NCBI RefSeq assembly: GCF_030272615.1
Contig: NC_081411.1
Coordinates: 160,622,971 to 160,686,970 of the forward strand
From: Cryptomeria japonica
Lineage: Eukaryota; Streptophyta; Pinopsida; Cupressales; Cupressaceae
Length of the DNA stretch: 64,000 nucleotides
Direction: 5' to 3'
A program made the position numbers and the translations under genes. Of this stretch, positions 32,957-44,210 are shown one piece after another. The notes below the pieces were generated by a model. That model had not been told where the DNA came from. It saw only the letters and a program-made list of their open reading frames with translations, and did no database searches. Positions within the stretch are counted from its first letter, which is position 1. Every line of letters begins with the position of its first letter.

Positions 32957-33007
32957 TCTAGTCAAAGACATCCTGGAGATAGAATCTCTAGTCAAAGACA
33001 TCCTGGA
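32957..33007 (+). repeat. Short direct repeat
   Basis: CTAGTCAAAGACATCCTGGA occurs twice, at 32959 and 32990, separated by 11 bases. Confidence 0.7.
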
Positions 33008-33867
33008 AAAGCTAAAAGACATGTCACCAAAAAGATAAAATCAAAAGAAAACCAAGACTCGACACCAACATCCACTGTAGTCCTCAAGTTTAGTGTCTCT
33101 TGTCACTTGTATAAGTCTTATTCGATTGTGGTCACAATGTTCACTTTCACAAAAAGGATAGATAGCACTGAACCATATGTTGTCTGAGTCTGTTAAAAGA
33201 TTTGATTTGTTGAAGCCCATTGTTGCTGCTGTGTCTCCTTGGAAACTGACTGAATCCATGAAATTGATACCTTATTGCGGAGAAGACGAAACTTTATTGC
33301 GGATTTGCGATGCAAATGTTGCTTTATTGCGAATTGTGCGCGGATAGACTGAAGAAAACTGTACTCCTCGAAACATGTGATGTTCTCAGTTCCACACGCA
33401 TTACTAGACGTAGGAATTGGCCGTAGTCACAGATAGGATCTGATTTATTATGGATGGAAAAGGGAGTGAAAGGGGAGGGTTATGGATGGCTAACCAATCT
33501 TAGGTAGATCAATAACAAGCCATGATGGGAATGGGCAAGATTATTGTGAACGAAATAAGTTGTGAGTGTGTGCAAAGTGAAAGGATGAAAGTGAATCCTG
33601 AAGGAAGGAGGAGCAATGTCTCTACGCATGGCGCTGGTGACCCAGTTTTCACCATGGTACTTGCCCAGGGCGCCACCGAAGTGGTTTTCACCGTTGGACG
33701 AAATTATTTCTCTTTACTTTTGTGGATTTTTCAATTTTTTTGTTGTCACAAGGCGCCTGTTTGCCAGGTTTTCACCAAGTAACGATTTTTTTGTTTTTAT
33801 AATTTTTTTTGTATTTTTGAATTTTTTTGATTTTTTTTGTATTTTTGCATTAGGATATTCCGAAGAG

Positions 33868-36288
33868 CTATGTGTAGAACCTGCGAAGGTGCATGCTGTT
33901 GATAGGATCCTCCAAGGATTCACCTTCTGTAGTTGAGAGCTGATATGCCCCAGATCCATATGCTGCTGTAATGATGTAAGGACCAAGCCAGTTGGGTTCA
34001 AATTTGCCCTTCTTATCTCTGTCTTGCTGATTCTTGGGGTTCTCTCTGAGGATTAAGTCACCTACCTCAAATGTGCGAGGCTTGACCTTGTGATTGTAAC
34101 TGTGACTCATTCGTTGTTGGTAAGCCTTGAGATGATTAAAAGCCGTGTGTCGTCGTTCCTCCAGCAGTTCTAGTTCTTGTAAGCGGGAGACCCTGTAGTC
34201 TTCATCGTTGATTATGTTTCTCAAGGAGACCCGTAAAGAAGGTAACTCGACCTCAATAGGCAAGATGGCTTCAGCACCGTAGACAAGTGAGTAAGGTGTA
34301 GCTCCTGTAGGTGTGCGGACACTGGTACGATAGGCCCAAAGTGCGGGATTGAGTTGGACATGCCAGTTACGGCCAGCGTCGTCGACTGTCTTTTTAAGTA
34401 TTTTGAGAATTGTTTTGTTAGACGCCTCAGCTTGACCATTACCTTGGGGGTAATATGGTGTGGAGAAACGATGATAGATATGGAAGCGCTCACAGAGTTC
34501 ACGAACATCCTGGTTCTTGAAAGGACACCCGTTATCGGTAATAATGGAAGTAGGAATCCCGTATCGGCAAATGATGTAGTTCAGGATGAAAGTAGCGATT
34601 TGTTTCCCAGTAACTTGTGTGAGAGGCACAACTTCAATCCACTTTGTGAAATACTCTGTGGCTGTGATAATGAATTTATGTCCATTGGAAGAAGGAGGGT
34701 GAATCTTGCCTATGAGATCGAGTCCCCACTGACAAAAGGGCCAAGGAGATGCAAGTGGCTGTAGTTCTTGTGCTGGTGCGTGTATGAGGTCTCCATGAAT
34801 TTGACACTGTTTACACCTCTTGACAAACTGATATGCATCTTTTTCCATAGTAGGCCAGTAGTATCCAGTCCTGATGAGTTTCTTGGCCAAGGTAGGACCA
34901 CTAGTATGCGGACCACATATCCCTTCGTGCACTTCTCGTAACGCAATCTGAGCTTCGTCACTCTCTAAACATCTAAGGAGGGTGCCATCTAGACCTCGTC
35001 GGTATAGGATATCAGCTAGGATAACGTATCGGGAGGATTGGCGAATGAAAGTGCGGCGTTGGTTGTTCGATAGATCGGGAGGTAAGATATTGTCGCGAAG
35101 GTATGTGAATATGGAACCATATAACTGGGATTCAGGACCAACAACACATATCATTTCCGTAGGAGTGATCTCATATGACGGAATCAGCAGGTTGTCCACC
35201 AGGAACTCATAGCAGGTCTCATTTTGCGGTAGGTCAATGAGCGAAGCAATTGTAGCCATGGCATCAGCAGCACGATTCTGTTCTCTTGGTATCTGCTCAA
35301 ACTCTATCTTTGCAAAGTGCTGTTTCAGATCATCTACCAGTTGTTTGTAAGGCATTAGCTTTTCATCTTTTGTTTGATAATCATCAGTTTCTTGATGGAT
35401 GACAAGTTGAGAATCCCCAAAAACACGAAGTTCTTGGATCTTCCACTGAACTGCAATTCTTAACCCAGTTGTTAATGCCTCGTATTCCGCTATATTGTTG
35501 GTACAAGGAAATGATAAGCGGTATGACTTTGGTATAGAATCACCTTGGGGAGTTATAAAGAGTATACCCGCTCCTGCCCCATGTTGTGTGTATGAGCCAT
35601 CAAAGTATAGTTGCCATGGCTTTGCAGGTGATATTGTTAGAATGGACTCATCTGGAAATTCTGACTGTAGAGGAACATCATCTATCATGGGAGCATCTGC
35701 CAGTTGATCTGCGATGGCTTGTCCTTTTATGGCTTTTCTGTCCACGTATTCAATGTCGAATTCACTCAAAATCATTACCCACTTGGCCAGTCGCCCAGTA
35801 AGTGTAGCTTTGTTGAGCAGATATTTTAGTGGATCAATTCTGGCAATCAACTTGGTCTTGTGAGTAAGCATATAATGTCGTAATTTTTGTGAAGCAAAGA
35901 CCACAGCGAGACATGCACGCTCAATTGGTGTGTAGTTCAGCTCATATCCCACCAATGTGCGACTGATATAGTAGACTGCTTTTTCCTTGCCGTCAGGTAT
36001 TTGCTGTGCTAGGAGTGCCCCCAGTGCTGTTGGAGTAGCTGATATGTAAAGTAGCAATGGTTGATCCGGAATTGGTGGCATCAAAACTGGCGGGTTCAAA
36101 AGATAGTCTTTGAGTGCCTGAAAAGCCTGTTGACAGTTCTCATCCCATTTGAACTTGATGTTTTTGTGTAGCAGGTGCTGGAAAGGATTGCACTTATCTG
36201 CAAGTTGTGCTATGAATCTTCGTATAGACTGGAGTCTCCCTTGTAAAGACCGAAGTTGACTGATATTCTTGGGTGGCGGCATGTCCAA
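33868..36288 (-). pseudogene. Gypsy pol 3' part: RNase H, second RNase H, integrase
   Basis: 806 codons open in the frame that follows the frameshift at 36301-36305. In order: the end of the reverse transcriptase connection (PKNISQLRSLQGRLQSIRRF), the Gypsy RNase H (about residues 40-200, with IGALLAQ-like ALGALLAQQ and YYISRTL), then a second, plant/archaeal-type RNase H (about 225-350) with YFDGSY, AEYEAL, GDSQLV and AADAMA as its acidic residues. The integrase follows (about 440-690): a zinc-binding HEG...CKQCQIH segment, then the catalytic Asp in WGLDLIGKI, Asp in TDNGCPF and Glu in GQAEASNKT. It ends in a C-terminal KVKPRTFEVGDLILRE...GPYIITAAYGSG domain. There is no chromodomain. The dual RNase H places it in the Tat lineage. 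The stretch is called a pseudogene only because of the upstream frameshift. Confidence 0.9.
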
Positions 36289-39200
36289 GATAGCCTTGAC
36301 TTTTTGCTGGATCAGCTTCTATTCCTCTTTTAGACACAATGAATCCTAGGAGCTTCCCGGAGGTTACTCCAAAGACACATTTCTTTGGATTTAATCTTAC
36401 CTTGTATTTTTCCAGCCTATCAAAAGCAACTGAAAGTATGTCCAAGTGTGTATTTCTGTCTATTGATTTAACCAAAAGGTCATCGACATAATCTTCCACC
36501 GTTACATGCATGAGATCATGGAAGATAGTAGTCATGGCTCGTTGATACGTGGCACCTGCATTTTTCAGCCCAAAGGGCATGACATTCCAGCAGAAGGTTC
36601 CCCATGGACAAGTGAATGATGTTTTATGTTGATCTTCAGGTGCAATCTTGATCTGATTATATCCAAAAAATCCGTCCATTAAAGATAACATCTCATGGCC
36701 TGCTGTGAGATCAACAATTAAATCAATGTTTGGTAATGGGAAATCGTCCTTCGGACAAGCCTTGTTGATATCCCTGAAATCTGTACATATTCGGATGCTG
36801 CGATCTAGTTTGCTAACAGGTACTAAGTTGGAAATCCATTCAGGATAATCAATTGGGTGTATGAATCCGACATCTAGTAATTTCTCCAGCTCTGCCTTGA
36901 CTAATAATGCCACTTGTGGATGCATTTTCCTTAATTTCTGTTTTACTGGTTTTGCCCCCGGTTTGACTGTTAAATGATGCATTACTAAGTCGGGGTCTAG
37001 TCCCGGCATATCAGCATAAGACCATGCGAAGTTGACTTGTCGTTCCTTAAAGAAGCTTATGAACCTTGCTTTCTCGGCCTCTGTCAATGATTGAGCCAAA
37101 AATATGTTGTGTGGAACCTCTGCTGTACCAATGTTTGTCTTTATAGTCTCTTCTACCAACATGGATGATTTTTCCTCGTATGATGCTGGGAGAATGTCAA
37201 GCCTTCCATCTTCGGGCGCCTCAGAGAGGTTTTCACCTTCAGATACGTCCTTTCTTTTTACTTTTTTAGAGTCAGATAGCGCCACAGTGTGGTTTTCGCC
37301 ATAAGACCCTTGTTTTGTCTTTATTTTCACATTTTTGCGACTAGAAGGCCCGACACCCTCACCAAAGTATGCCATGTTATTTAGCTCTATGGCGTATCCT
37401 GCTTTATGGTCTCCAAGAGGAAGATCTTCGCGAATGCCAAGATAATCAACAATAGCTTCGTCATTTTGAAATGTATCAAACTGTGGTGGTCCATCCTGAT
37501 CCCAGTCAATGAGTTGGGGGTGAATGAGGGGAAGGTCTTGAGTGTTTTTAGAGTCCGCAAGGCTAATAGTGAAGATGTGGTTATATTCAGGTATGTCAAG
37601 ATAGTCATCGAGGTCGTCAATGGCACTCTCCTCATCAGTGTCGATCGTGAGTGAGTCCCAATTATCATCACTAGTAGCACCCTCAGGGACAGGTGTCCTC
37701 ATCCTATGTGATCCTGACCTAGGGCCTTGAAACGAAGCTTGTGCGGGATCCTTATGGGTCGGTTCTTGACCAACTCTGAATTTCTTGTAAAACTCCTCCT
37801 CCTCTGTAGGTTCATCTGGCTCTCTAAATGTCTCATTGAGTTCATAGTCGCTGGAGGATTTGTCTGAACCCCATTCCCACTCATTGGAGTCTGTGGAATA
37901 ATTATCCTCTTGTTGAACTTCAGCCACTTTGACTCGCCATATCTGTTTTGTTCTCTTATTGTGAATCTTGGGATTTAGAAAACCAAGCCCCTTAGAGCGT
38001 TCCCTTCTTGTAGTTAGCTCAGGTTGTAGAGGCTCCATGACACCTTCTTTGCGTAGTCCAAGAGGACTCTTTCCATCATACCTGAATCTCTGCAGAATTT
38101 TGAAACCTTTACCATAGTTTTCACAGGGTATTATAATTTGATCATGTGTATCATCTTTAGCGTCCTTATATAGCATTTTATATAAATTTTCTTCCTCTAG
38201 TTCGCCCCATTTTTGAAAGACGGTAGGATCCCATTTGAGTAGCATGATGGAGATTTGCTTATTAGGATGTGGCCTCCCATATTCCTTAGGGGAGTTCATG
38301 ACTTGTCGTAAGAACATTGTTTGATTTAGAGTGTATTCTCCCATGCCTTTGTCTTGAAACTTGGCTCTAAGTTCACCTTGTTTGGATGTCGAGGGCTTTA
38401 ATGACTCAGGATCAATATATGCTGAAGAAGGAGTAGCCTCACGATTGCTGGGAATGATAATCTCAGTATGTGATCTCAAGTTATTGCAATATATGAATGG
38501 ATTTGGATCACCATTGACCGTTACCTCGACTCCATTATGAGGAAATTTTATGCACTGATGGTACGTTGATGGGACTGCTCTCATTTCATGAATCCACGGA
38601 CGTCCTAGTAATATGTTATATGTGAGGTCTAGATCCAGGACTTGACAAATCACGTCCTTTGTGACTGGCCCTATTCTTAGTGGTAAGATGACTGTGCCCT
38701 TGGACGAACGCTCTTCATCATCATAAGCCTTAATAGTGATTTGGTTTGTAGAATTCACAGCTTTGTCAGAATATCCCAATTGTCTGATGGTGCTCAATGT
38801 ACAAATATTAAGACCTGCTCCTCCATCTATCAGGACTCGTTTTATTCGGTGTTTATGTATGAAGGCTTCAATATGTAGAGGTGCATTATGAGGCTGACTT
38901 ATGGAGGCGTCATCGGCTTCTGTGAATGTGAGGGAGTGTGGAACAGATAGGTATCCCACCATGGCTTGAAACTGGTCCACGTTCAGATCAGTAGGGACAG
39001 CAGTATCTCTCAAGGTTTTGTCAAGGACAGCTTTATGTGCAGGAGATATACGTAAGAGCTCAAGAATAGAGATGAGTGCGGGTGTTTTCCCTAATTGCTC
39101 TACAAGATCGTACTCAGGCTTAGTTGACGGAAGATTGGCATTCTTAGTAGAGGTACCTGGCAATGTGATCTTACCTCGACGGGTTGTAACATGACATTCA

Positions 39201-40255
39201 GAGGTAGATGTGGACGAAGATCCCACACCTTTTAAGACAATTTTAGGTCGCTGAGGAGGATTCTCAGGATTTTTATTTTTGATAGTAATGGTAGAAATAT
39301 GATTGTCCATTGAGATGTGATTAATAGTGGAATCATAATTGTAAGATGTTCTGGTGTAATTGGCTTGATCATCTGTGACTTTACCTTTTCCCTTGTCATG
39401 TTTTGGGAATGGTTCCTTAAACACCTCATGCTCTTGGTTAGATGAATGCCCCTCAATCTCAATATCTCCTCTGTCAATGAGATCTTGTACAATGTTTTTC
39501 AATCGATGGCAATTACTTGTCTTGTGACCCTTGCTCTTATGAAATTCGCAATATTCATCATCATTCCACCAATTCGATTTTACCTTTGGTTCATATGGAG
39601 GAAAATCTGGGACCATGATCACTTTGTTTGCTACAAGCTTTTTGAATACTGATTCAAGTGGTTCTCCCAATGGAGTGTATTTCCTTCGTGGTTTATCAGC
39701 CGTTTGATTATTCACTTGATTGTTGGTAGAACTTGATCCAGAAAAGATGAACTTTGGTCTCACTGTGTTGGCATCAACAACACCATCATTAACTGTGTTC
39801 TTGTTCTTGTTCCAAAACTTTGGTTTGTCCTTTCCCTTAAAGTCCTCTTTGTTTTCTTTGAATAGTTTGATAACTCCTTGTTCAATTAAGACCTTTTCTG
39901 TTGCTAGGCCCTTTTCAATGACATCCTTAAATGTAGACAAACAAGCTTTTCTGAGATCATAACCAATAGCCTTGTTAACATTTTGTGTGAACATTTCCAC
40001 CATTTGTTTTTGCGGGATTTCACAAGAGCATCTTCTAGCTAGGTTTCTCCATCTTTGTAAAAATGACGCAAAAGATTCTCCTTCTTTTTGTTTCGTATTG
40101 CACAAGGTAGTAACTGAGACATCTGTTTCAATGTTGTAAGAGAAATGTTGGATGAATGCCTCTGCTAAGTCGCCCCATGACTTAATACCAGGAGGTAATT
40201 GAGAAAACCATTCCATCGCTTGATCTCCTAAGCTCTGTGGGAACAACCTCATCAA
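36194..40255 (-). pseudogene. Gypsy gag (C-terminal part), protease and reverse transcriptase
   Basis: 1353 codons. It begins inside the retrotransposon gag domain (FPQSLGDQAMEWFSQLPPGI), continues through LQRWRNLARRC and a CxxH-type knuckle (CEFHKSKGHKTSNCHRL, near 39500-39560). An aspartic protease follows with LIDGGAGLNICTL near 38820 (DGG instead of the commoner D-S/T-G) and ILLGRPWIHEM. After a long acidic linker comes the reverse transcriptase: MHPQVALLVKAELEKLLDVG, ICTDFRDINKACPKDDFPLP, MPFGLKNAGATYQRAM and the catalytic YVDD at about 36482-36493. The frame leaves the correct one at a run of five A (T5 at 36301-36305 on plus), where one extra base is the simplest explanation. The last 33 residues of this ORF are therefore out-of-frame. 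Confidence 0.9.
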
Positions 40256-40297
40256 GTATGTTTCTTCTGCCGCTACCTCAATGCAAGCTGTGAAGAA

Positions 40298-41347
40298 TTA
40301 TCTTATGTGTGCCTTGGGGTCTCCTCTCCCTCTATATTTGTCAAATTTCGGCGTTGCAAAGTGCGGAGGAAACGGAGGCATTGGAATGCTCTTATCAAAT
40401 GGATAAGGGCATATATCTCTCATAGTATATGTGGGTTTTGATGTGCCCATGTCTTCCACTTTCTTTTGTAGATCTCTAATTTGTTGCTCCAAATTATTTT
40501 TGGGAGGAGATGGATTTCTTGTAGCATATCCCATGTTTGAAACACCCATTTGAGGAGGAGCTTGTTGCATGTATGGATGATACTGATCGTAGACATGTCC
40601 ATATGGAGGTCTATATTGTTGCGACATGTATGGAACACTTGGCATAATTTCTTGTTGAGGGACCCCATATCTGTTTTGTGTATATAAACCATATTCAATA
40701 GGCCTTTCATTTTCCATTGTGTTGCCCCCAATTTTGGCATGAGGTCTCCTTGTGTCAAAATTTTGAGGAAGTCCTTGAGTATCCATTTGTCTTGGTTGAC
40801 CCATATCTTGAGCATGTGTTTGAACATAGGGCCTCCATGATGGTCTTTGAGTGTAAGTATCATGCATTTGAGCGTGTGTATGTGGGATTGCTGGTTTCTG
40901 AAGCAAAACTGATGGTGACTCCGGCATCATATTATTGGGTCCTCCACTATTAAGTTGAGTTTGTTGTGAAGGTCTACTTTCCATAAGTTGAGATAAGTCA
41001 AAATCATGTGGTATTTTAGCTCCACTTTGTGCCATCATGTTTAGAAAGTATTGACGATCTCTCCTCATTATCTCTTCAACCAATCTATTGAATTGAGGAT
41101 CCATTATAGATTCTTGTATGTCTGCTGATAGTATTGAAGAATTGTCCACATTATCATTGTGTGTAGCATTGTGTATAGCGTTTGCGCTTTCCATATTTGG
41201 ATTGTGTCTATAAACATTCATGTCTGGTAATGTAGTGTGCTCAGGATTGTAGAAGACATCATTGTCATACTCATAAGAACTCATGTTTACGGACCCTTGA
41301 GCTTCTTTAGCTTTTCTCCTAGATTTTTGAAGACGGGTTTCAACCAT
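40298..41347 (-). pseudogene. Gypsy gag, N-terminal part
   Basis: 349 codons from MVETRLQKSRRKAKEAQ to GDPKAHIR, then TAA at 40298-40300. Translation past the stop in the same frame gives FFTACIEVAAEETYLMRLFP, which joins smoothly onto the gag domain of the next ORF, so the TAA is an in-frame nonsense mutation and not a true end. The region is rich in Gln, Met, Pro and Tyr (residues 120-290), predicted disordered, and contains a short coiled-coil-like NNLEQQIRDLQKKVEDMG near 290-310. It forms the N-terminal part of the structural protein. Confidence 0.85.
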
Positions 41348-41834
41348 GAACTAGGTGTTTAGCAATATGTGAGAGACTAGACGAAAATGACAAGAGTATG
41401 TAAGACCAAGAGTTGTATGGAGTGTAAATGAATCTGAAGGTTTACTTGCAATGTCCAAAGTGTAAGACCAAGTATGTATGTAGTAGAGTAGGTGTGACTT
41501 CCAAAGAGAGGATAGTTTCTCTTGATGAGGTAAGCTGACCTTGACTCTAAGTAAGACCAAATGAGACCCAAAGGTAAGAAACCTTGATGAGGGACCACTT
41601 AGCAAAGTGTAGTAGTATGTAGTGTGTTGACAAAGTATGATGAGGACAAGCAAGTGACCTTTTGACTCAAGTTTAGACAAGTATGAATGTAAAATGAGGT
41701 ATGAAGCAATGATGGACTATGTAAGACCTTAGAACAGGCTGAATGCTAGATGAAACCTGAAGAGACAACCTAGGAAGCTCAAGTATGCCGAAACTGATTT
41801 CTTTGTTTGCTGGACTGTTAAAATTTTCAAACCC

Positions 41835-42125
41835 TGACACAGACGCCTCTGTATACTTCACAGACGCGGTTTTAAGACACAGACGCTATTCTGTTTGACG
41901 CAGACGTGATTCTGAGATTTCCTGTTGATGTTTGCTGGGACTGTAACAGTTTTTTGCAATTGTGGACACAGACGCACCTGTATACTTCACAGACGCGATT
42001 TCCAGACACAGACGTGTCTCTGTTCGACACAGACGCTGATAAAAACACAGACGCTATTCTGTACTTCACAGATGCGTTTATCCGACACAGACGCGATTTT
42101 AACCGACACAGACGCGTTTCTGTAA
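41835..42125 (-). repeat. GACACAGACGC minisatellite in the Gypsy leader
   Basis: The plus strand shows eleven CAGACG words and one CAGATG, mostly within GACACAGACGC or TTCACAGACGC, spaced irregularly at about 15-35 bases with one 80-base gap. A larger phrase (CAGACGC-CTGTATACTTCACAGACGCG) recurs at 41841 and 41972, so the array seems to have grown by segment duplication. Spacing is too irregular and spacers too similar for a CRISPR. Confidence 0.8.
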
Positions 42126-43239
42126 CCTTAGTGCAATCTTTCCTGTTTGTGAATTTGTTTTGCTGTGACCAAATCTGATTTTTTGACTGTTTTTCATGAC
42201 AAGAGGACACAGTGTTGATGACCCAATGTTTGTAGACTGTTTAGACTCCAAAAAGTGTGTTGTTTGATGTAAAAAGTTTTTGCATACACTTGAAGACACA
42301 AAAGACACAATGTTTTGCTGTTTTGTCTTGATTGTTTGAATGTTTATCATAAGTCAAGCACAATTCTTATGGGTGGCCAGGACAATAATTGTTGATCCCA
42401 CATGGGGTTTTACCCCCGAGGCTACGCTATTCAGAGCGGATACTTAGATGCTTGACCTCACTGGCTCCACCCTCGGCACTCACTTCTCGGGTCAGCCAAG
42501 CATCAGTCCCCATGAAAACTCCCCATGGCGAACTTTGTATCTCTACTAAGAACCGTATGTGTGTGGGCCGCTACCAGAGGTCCGACCTCCTGCCTCAACA
42601 ACTAGAAGGATTTGGGCATCTAAAACAATGAGGTGCTAGTAAGGGCATCCGCTCGTGTGGCCATACATGCGGCACTTTCAGCTCTGTAAATACAGAAGGC
42701 TCCCAGCCGGTAGGGGTTACGCCCTACAAATGATCAAATAAATTTGATCAAACGGGTTTATGGGGAGACATAGTGTCGGTATGAACTAATCAGCACACGT
42801 TATTCATAGTTTTCACCATGAATACATTTGATTATAGTGGTTTGGATGAGGTGGGTTTTCCTCGCTACCACTTGGGTCGTTCTCTTCTCACTAGTAGTCC
42901 TAATGACCACACGGGAAGACAGGCCCTCTAAAGATTAAACAAAAAGAGCCTATTGCTCAAGACACAAAAGACAATGATTCAATTTTAGTGCACCAATTGA
43001 AGTGTTTGCTAGTCTATGAAAATAAGGCACACAATAAAAATCCAAAAAACCTTGCCAAGGACCTGCAACAAAGATTTATTAGTAGTTTGGATTGTTTCAA
43101 ATGATCACCCCTTCCTGCAAGCACACAAGTTAGGTAAATTTTAGATCCAAAAGACTTTGTGAAATAGGGGCCTTCAATAATGCGTTTTGTTGACCAATTC
43201 AAAGACCTGATTCATCATAAAAAAAGGCCACCTGTAAAA

Positions 43240-44075
43240 TTTCAAGATATTTCCAGAAATGTAAGAAAATCCAAAAAATTTGTTAATTTTCTCCAAAAAT
43301 TAATTTTTTATAAAAAATCATAAAAAATTCATATAAAATGCAAAATCGATCAAAAAAATCTGAAATTTTTAATGGAGATTTTTGATGGTCTTCCAAACCT
43401 GCACAAAACATTTCCTGAAACAAATCCAAGCAGTTTGTGAGATATGAGTAAAATAATGCAAAACCCTAATTTTCAAAGATCTGATTTTTGAAGAATTATT
43501 TTGCATCAAATTTAAAATCACAAAGAATAGATCCTGTGTATAATTCTGAGAGATTTCCAAAAATGTAAGAAAATCCAAAAAATTCGCTAATTTGCTCTCA
43601 AAATTAATTTTTTATGAAACATCATAAAAAATTCATATAAAATGAAAAGTAGATTGAAAAAATCTGAAATTTTTACTAAATCTTTCTGACACTGTTCCCG
43701 ACCTGCGCAAAATATTTTATGGAAAAATTCAAAGCCGTTTGTGAGATCTGATCAAAATAAATAAAAACCCTAATTTTTAAAGATCTGATTTTTAGGGAAA
43801 TATTTTGCATCAAAATTAAATTCACAAAGAACAGATCCTGTGTATAATTATGAGAGATTTCCAAAAATGTAAGAAAATCCGAAAAATTCTCTCATTTGCT
43901 CTCAAAATAAATTTTTTATGAAAAATCATAAAAAATTCCTAAAAATTGAAAATTTGCTCCAAAAATTCTGAATTTTGGATTGAGAGCTCCTGATACTTTC
44001 TTGAACTTGCAAAAAACATTTGGTGCAAAATTTCCAAGCCGTTTATGAGATATGATCGAATCTCTCCAAGATCTT
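43240..44075 (-). repeat. 304-bp tandem repeat in the Gypsy leader
   Basis: Three units, the last partial and more diverged. The landmark TTCCA-AAATGTAAGAAAATCC recurs at about 43251, 43555 and 43859 (spacing 304 and 304). Each unit contains TCATAAAAAATTC, CTGAAATTTTT, a GACCTGC-like word and GCCGTTTGTGAGAT. Units are roughly 80-85% alike by eye. Confidence 0.85.
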
Positions 44076-44190
44076 GATTTTGTGTCCAAAACCCTAGCTG
44101 CACAAGGTTATTCTCCAAATTGTTTTACAAAATAGCAATATAGGGTTAGAAAAATCTGCAAAAAAAACATAGATCTAAGAAAAATCCATG

Positions 44191-44207
44191 TCCCACCGGG
44201 CGTGCCA
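44191..44207 (-). other. Gypsy primer binding site
   Basis: The minus strand reads TGGCACGCCCGGTGGGA, three bases inside the 5' LTR end. The leading TGG complements a tRNA CCA end. I cannot name the tRNA with confidence. Confidence 0.7.
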
Positions 44208-44210
44208 AAA

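Larger units (their letters stand above)
30932..33867 (-). other. Gypsy trailer (3' non-coding region)
   Basis: About 2.9 kb between the end of pol and the 3' LTR. It holds the antisense PMD frame, a 36-bp tandem repeat, an ATG/GCAAAT-rich region and a short duplicated phrase (each listed separately). On the minus strand directly after pol there is a weak continuation (GENLANRRLVT near 33770) that looks like decayed protein sequence. Remaining stretches show nothing recognisable. Confidence 0.65.
41348..44190 (-). other. Gypsy leader (5' untranslated region)
   Basis: About 2.84 kb between the primer site and the gag start. It contains two tandem repeat systems (listed separately) and a block at 42385-42900 with much higher GC than the rest of the leader and many short stem-forming words (CCCCATGAAAAC/CCCCATGGCG and similar). 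That block may hold RNA structure for packaging; this is inference. Its short ORFs lack protein-like features. Confidence 0.7.

Noticed and set aside
33509-33936. Several short frames on both strands downstream of Gypsy pol
   Set aside because: Low-complexity T-rich segment and trailer sequence. At most a decayed extension of pol, not separate genes.
35000-40950. Plus-strand frames of 60-136 codons across the Gypsy pol and gag
   Set aside because: Antisense shadows of the well-supported minus-strand coding regions.
41835-42125. CRISPR-like array of GACACAGACGC words
   Set aside because: Spacing is irregular, spacers are related to each other, the setting is a plant retrotransposon leader, and no cas gene exists.
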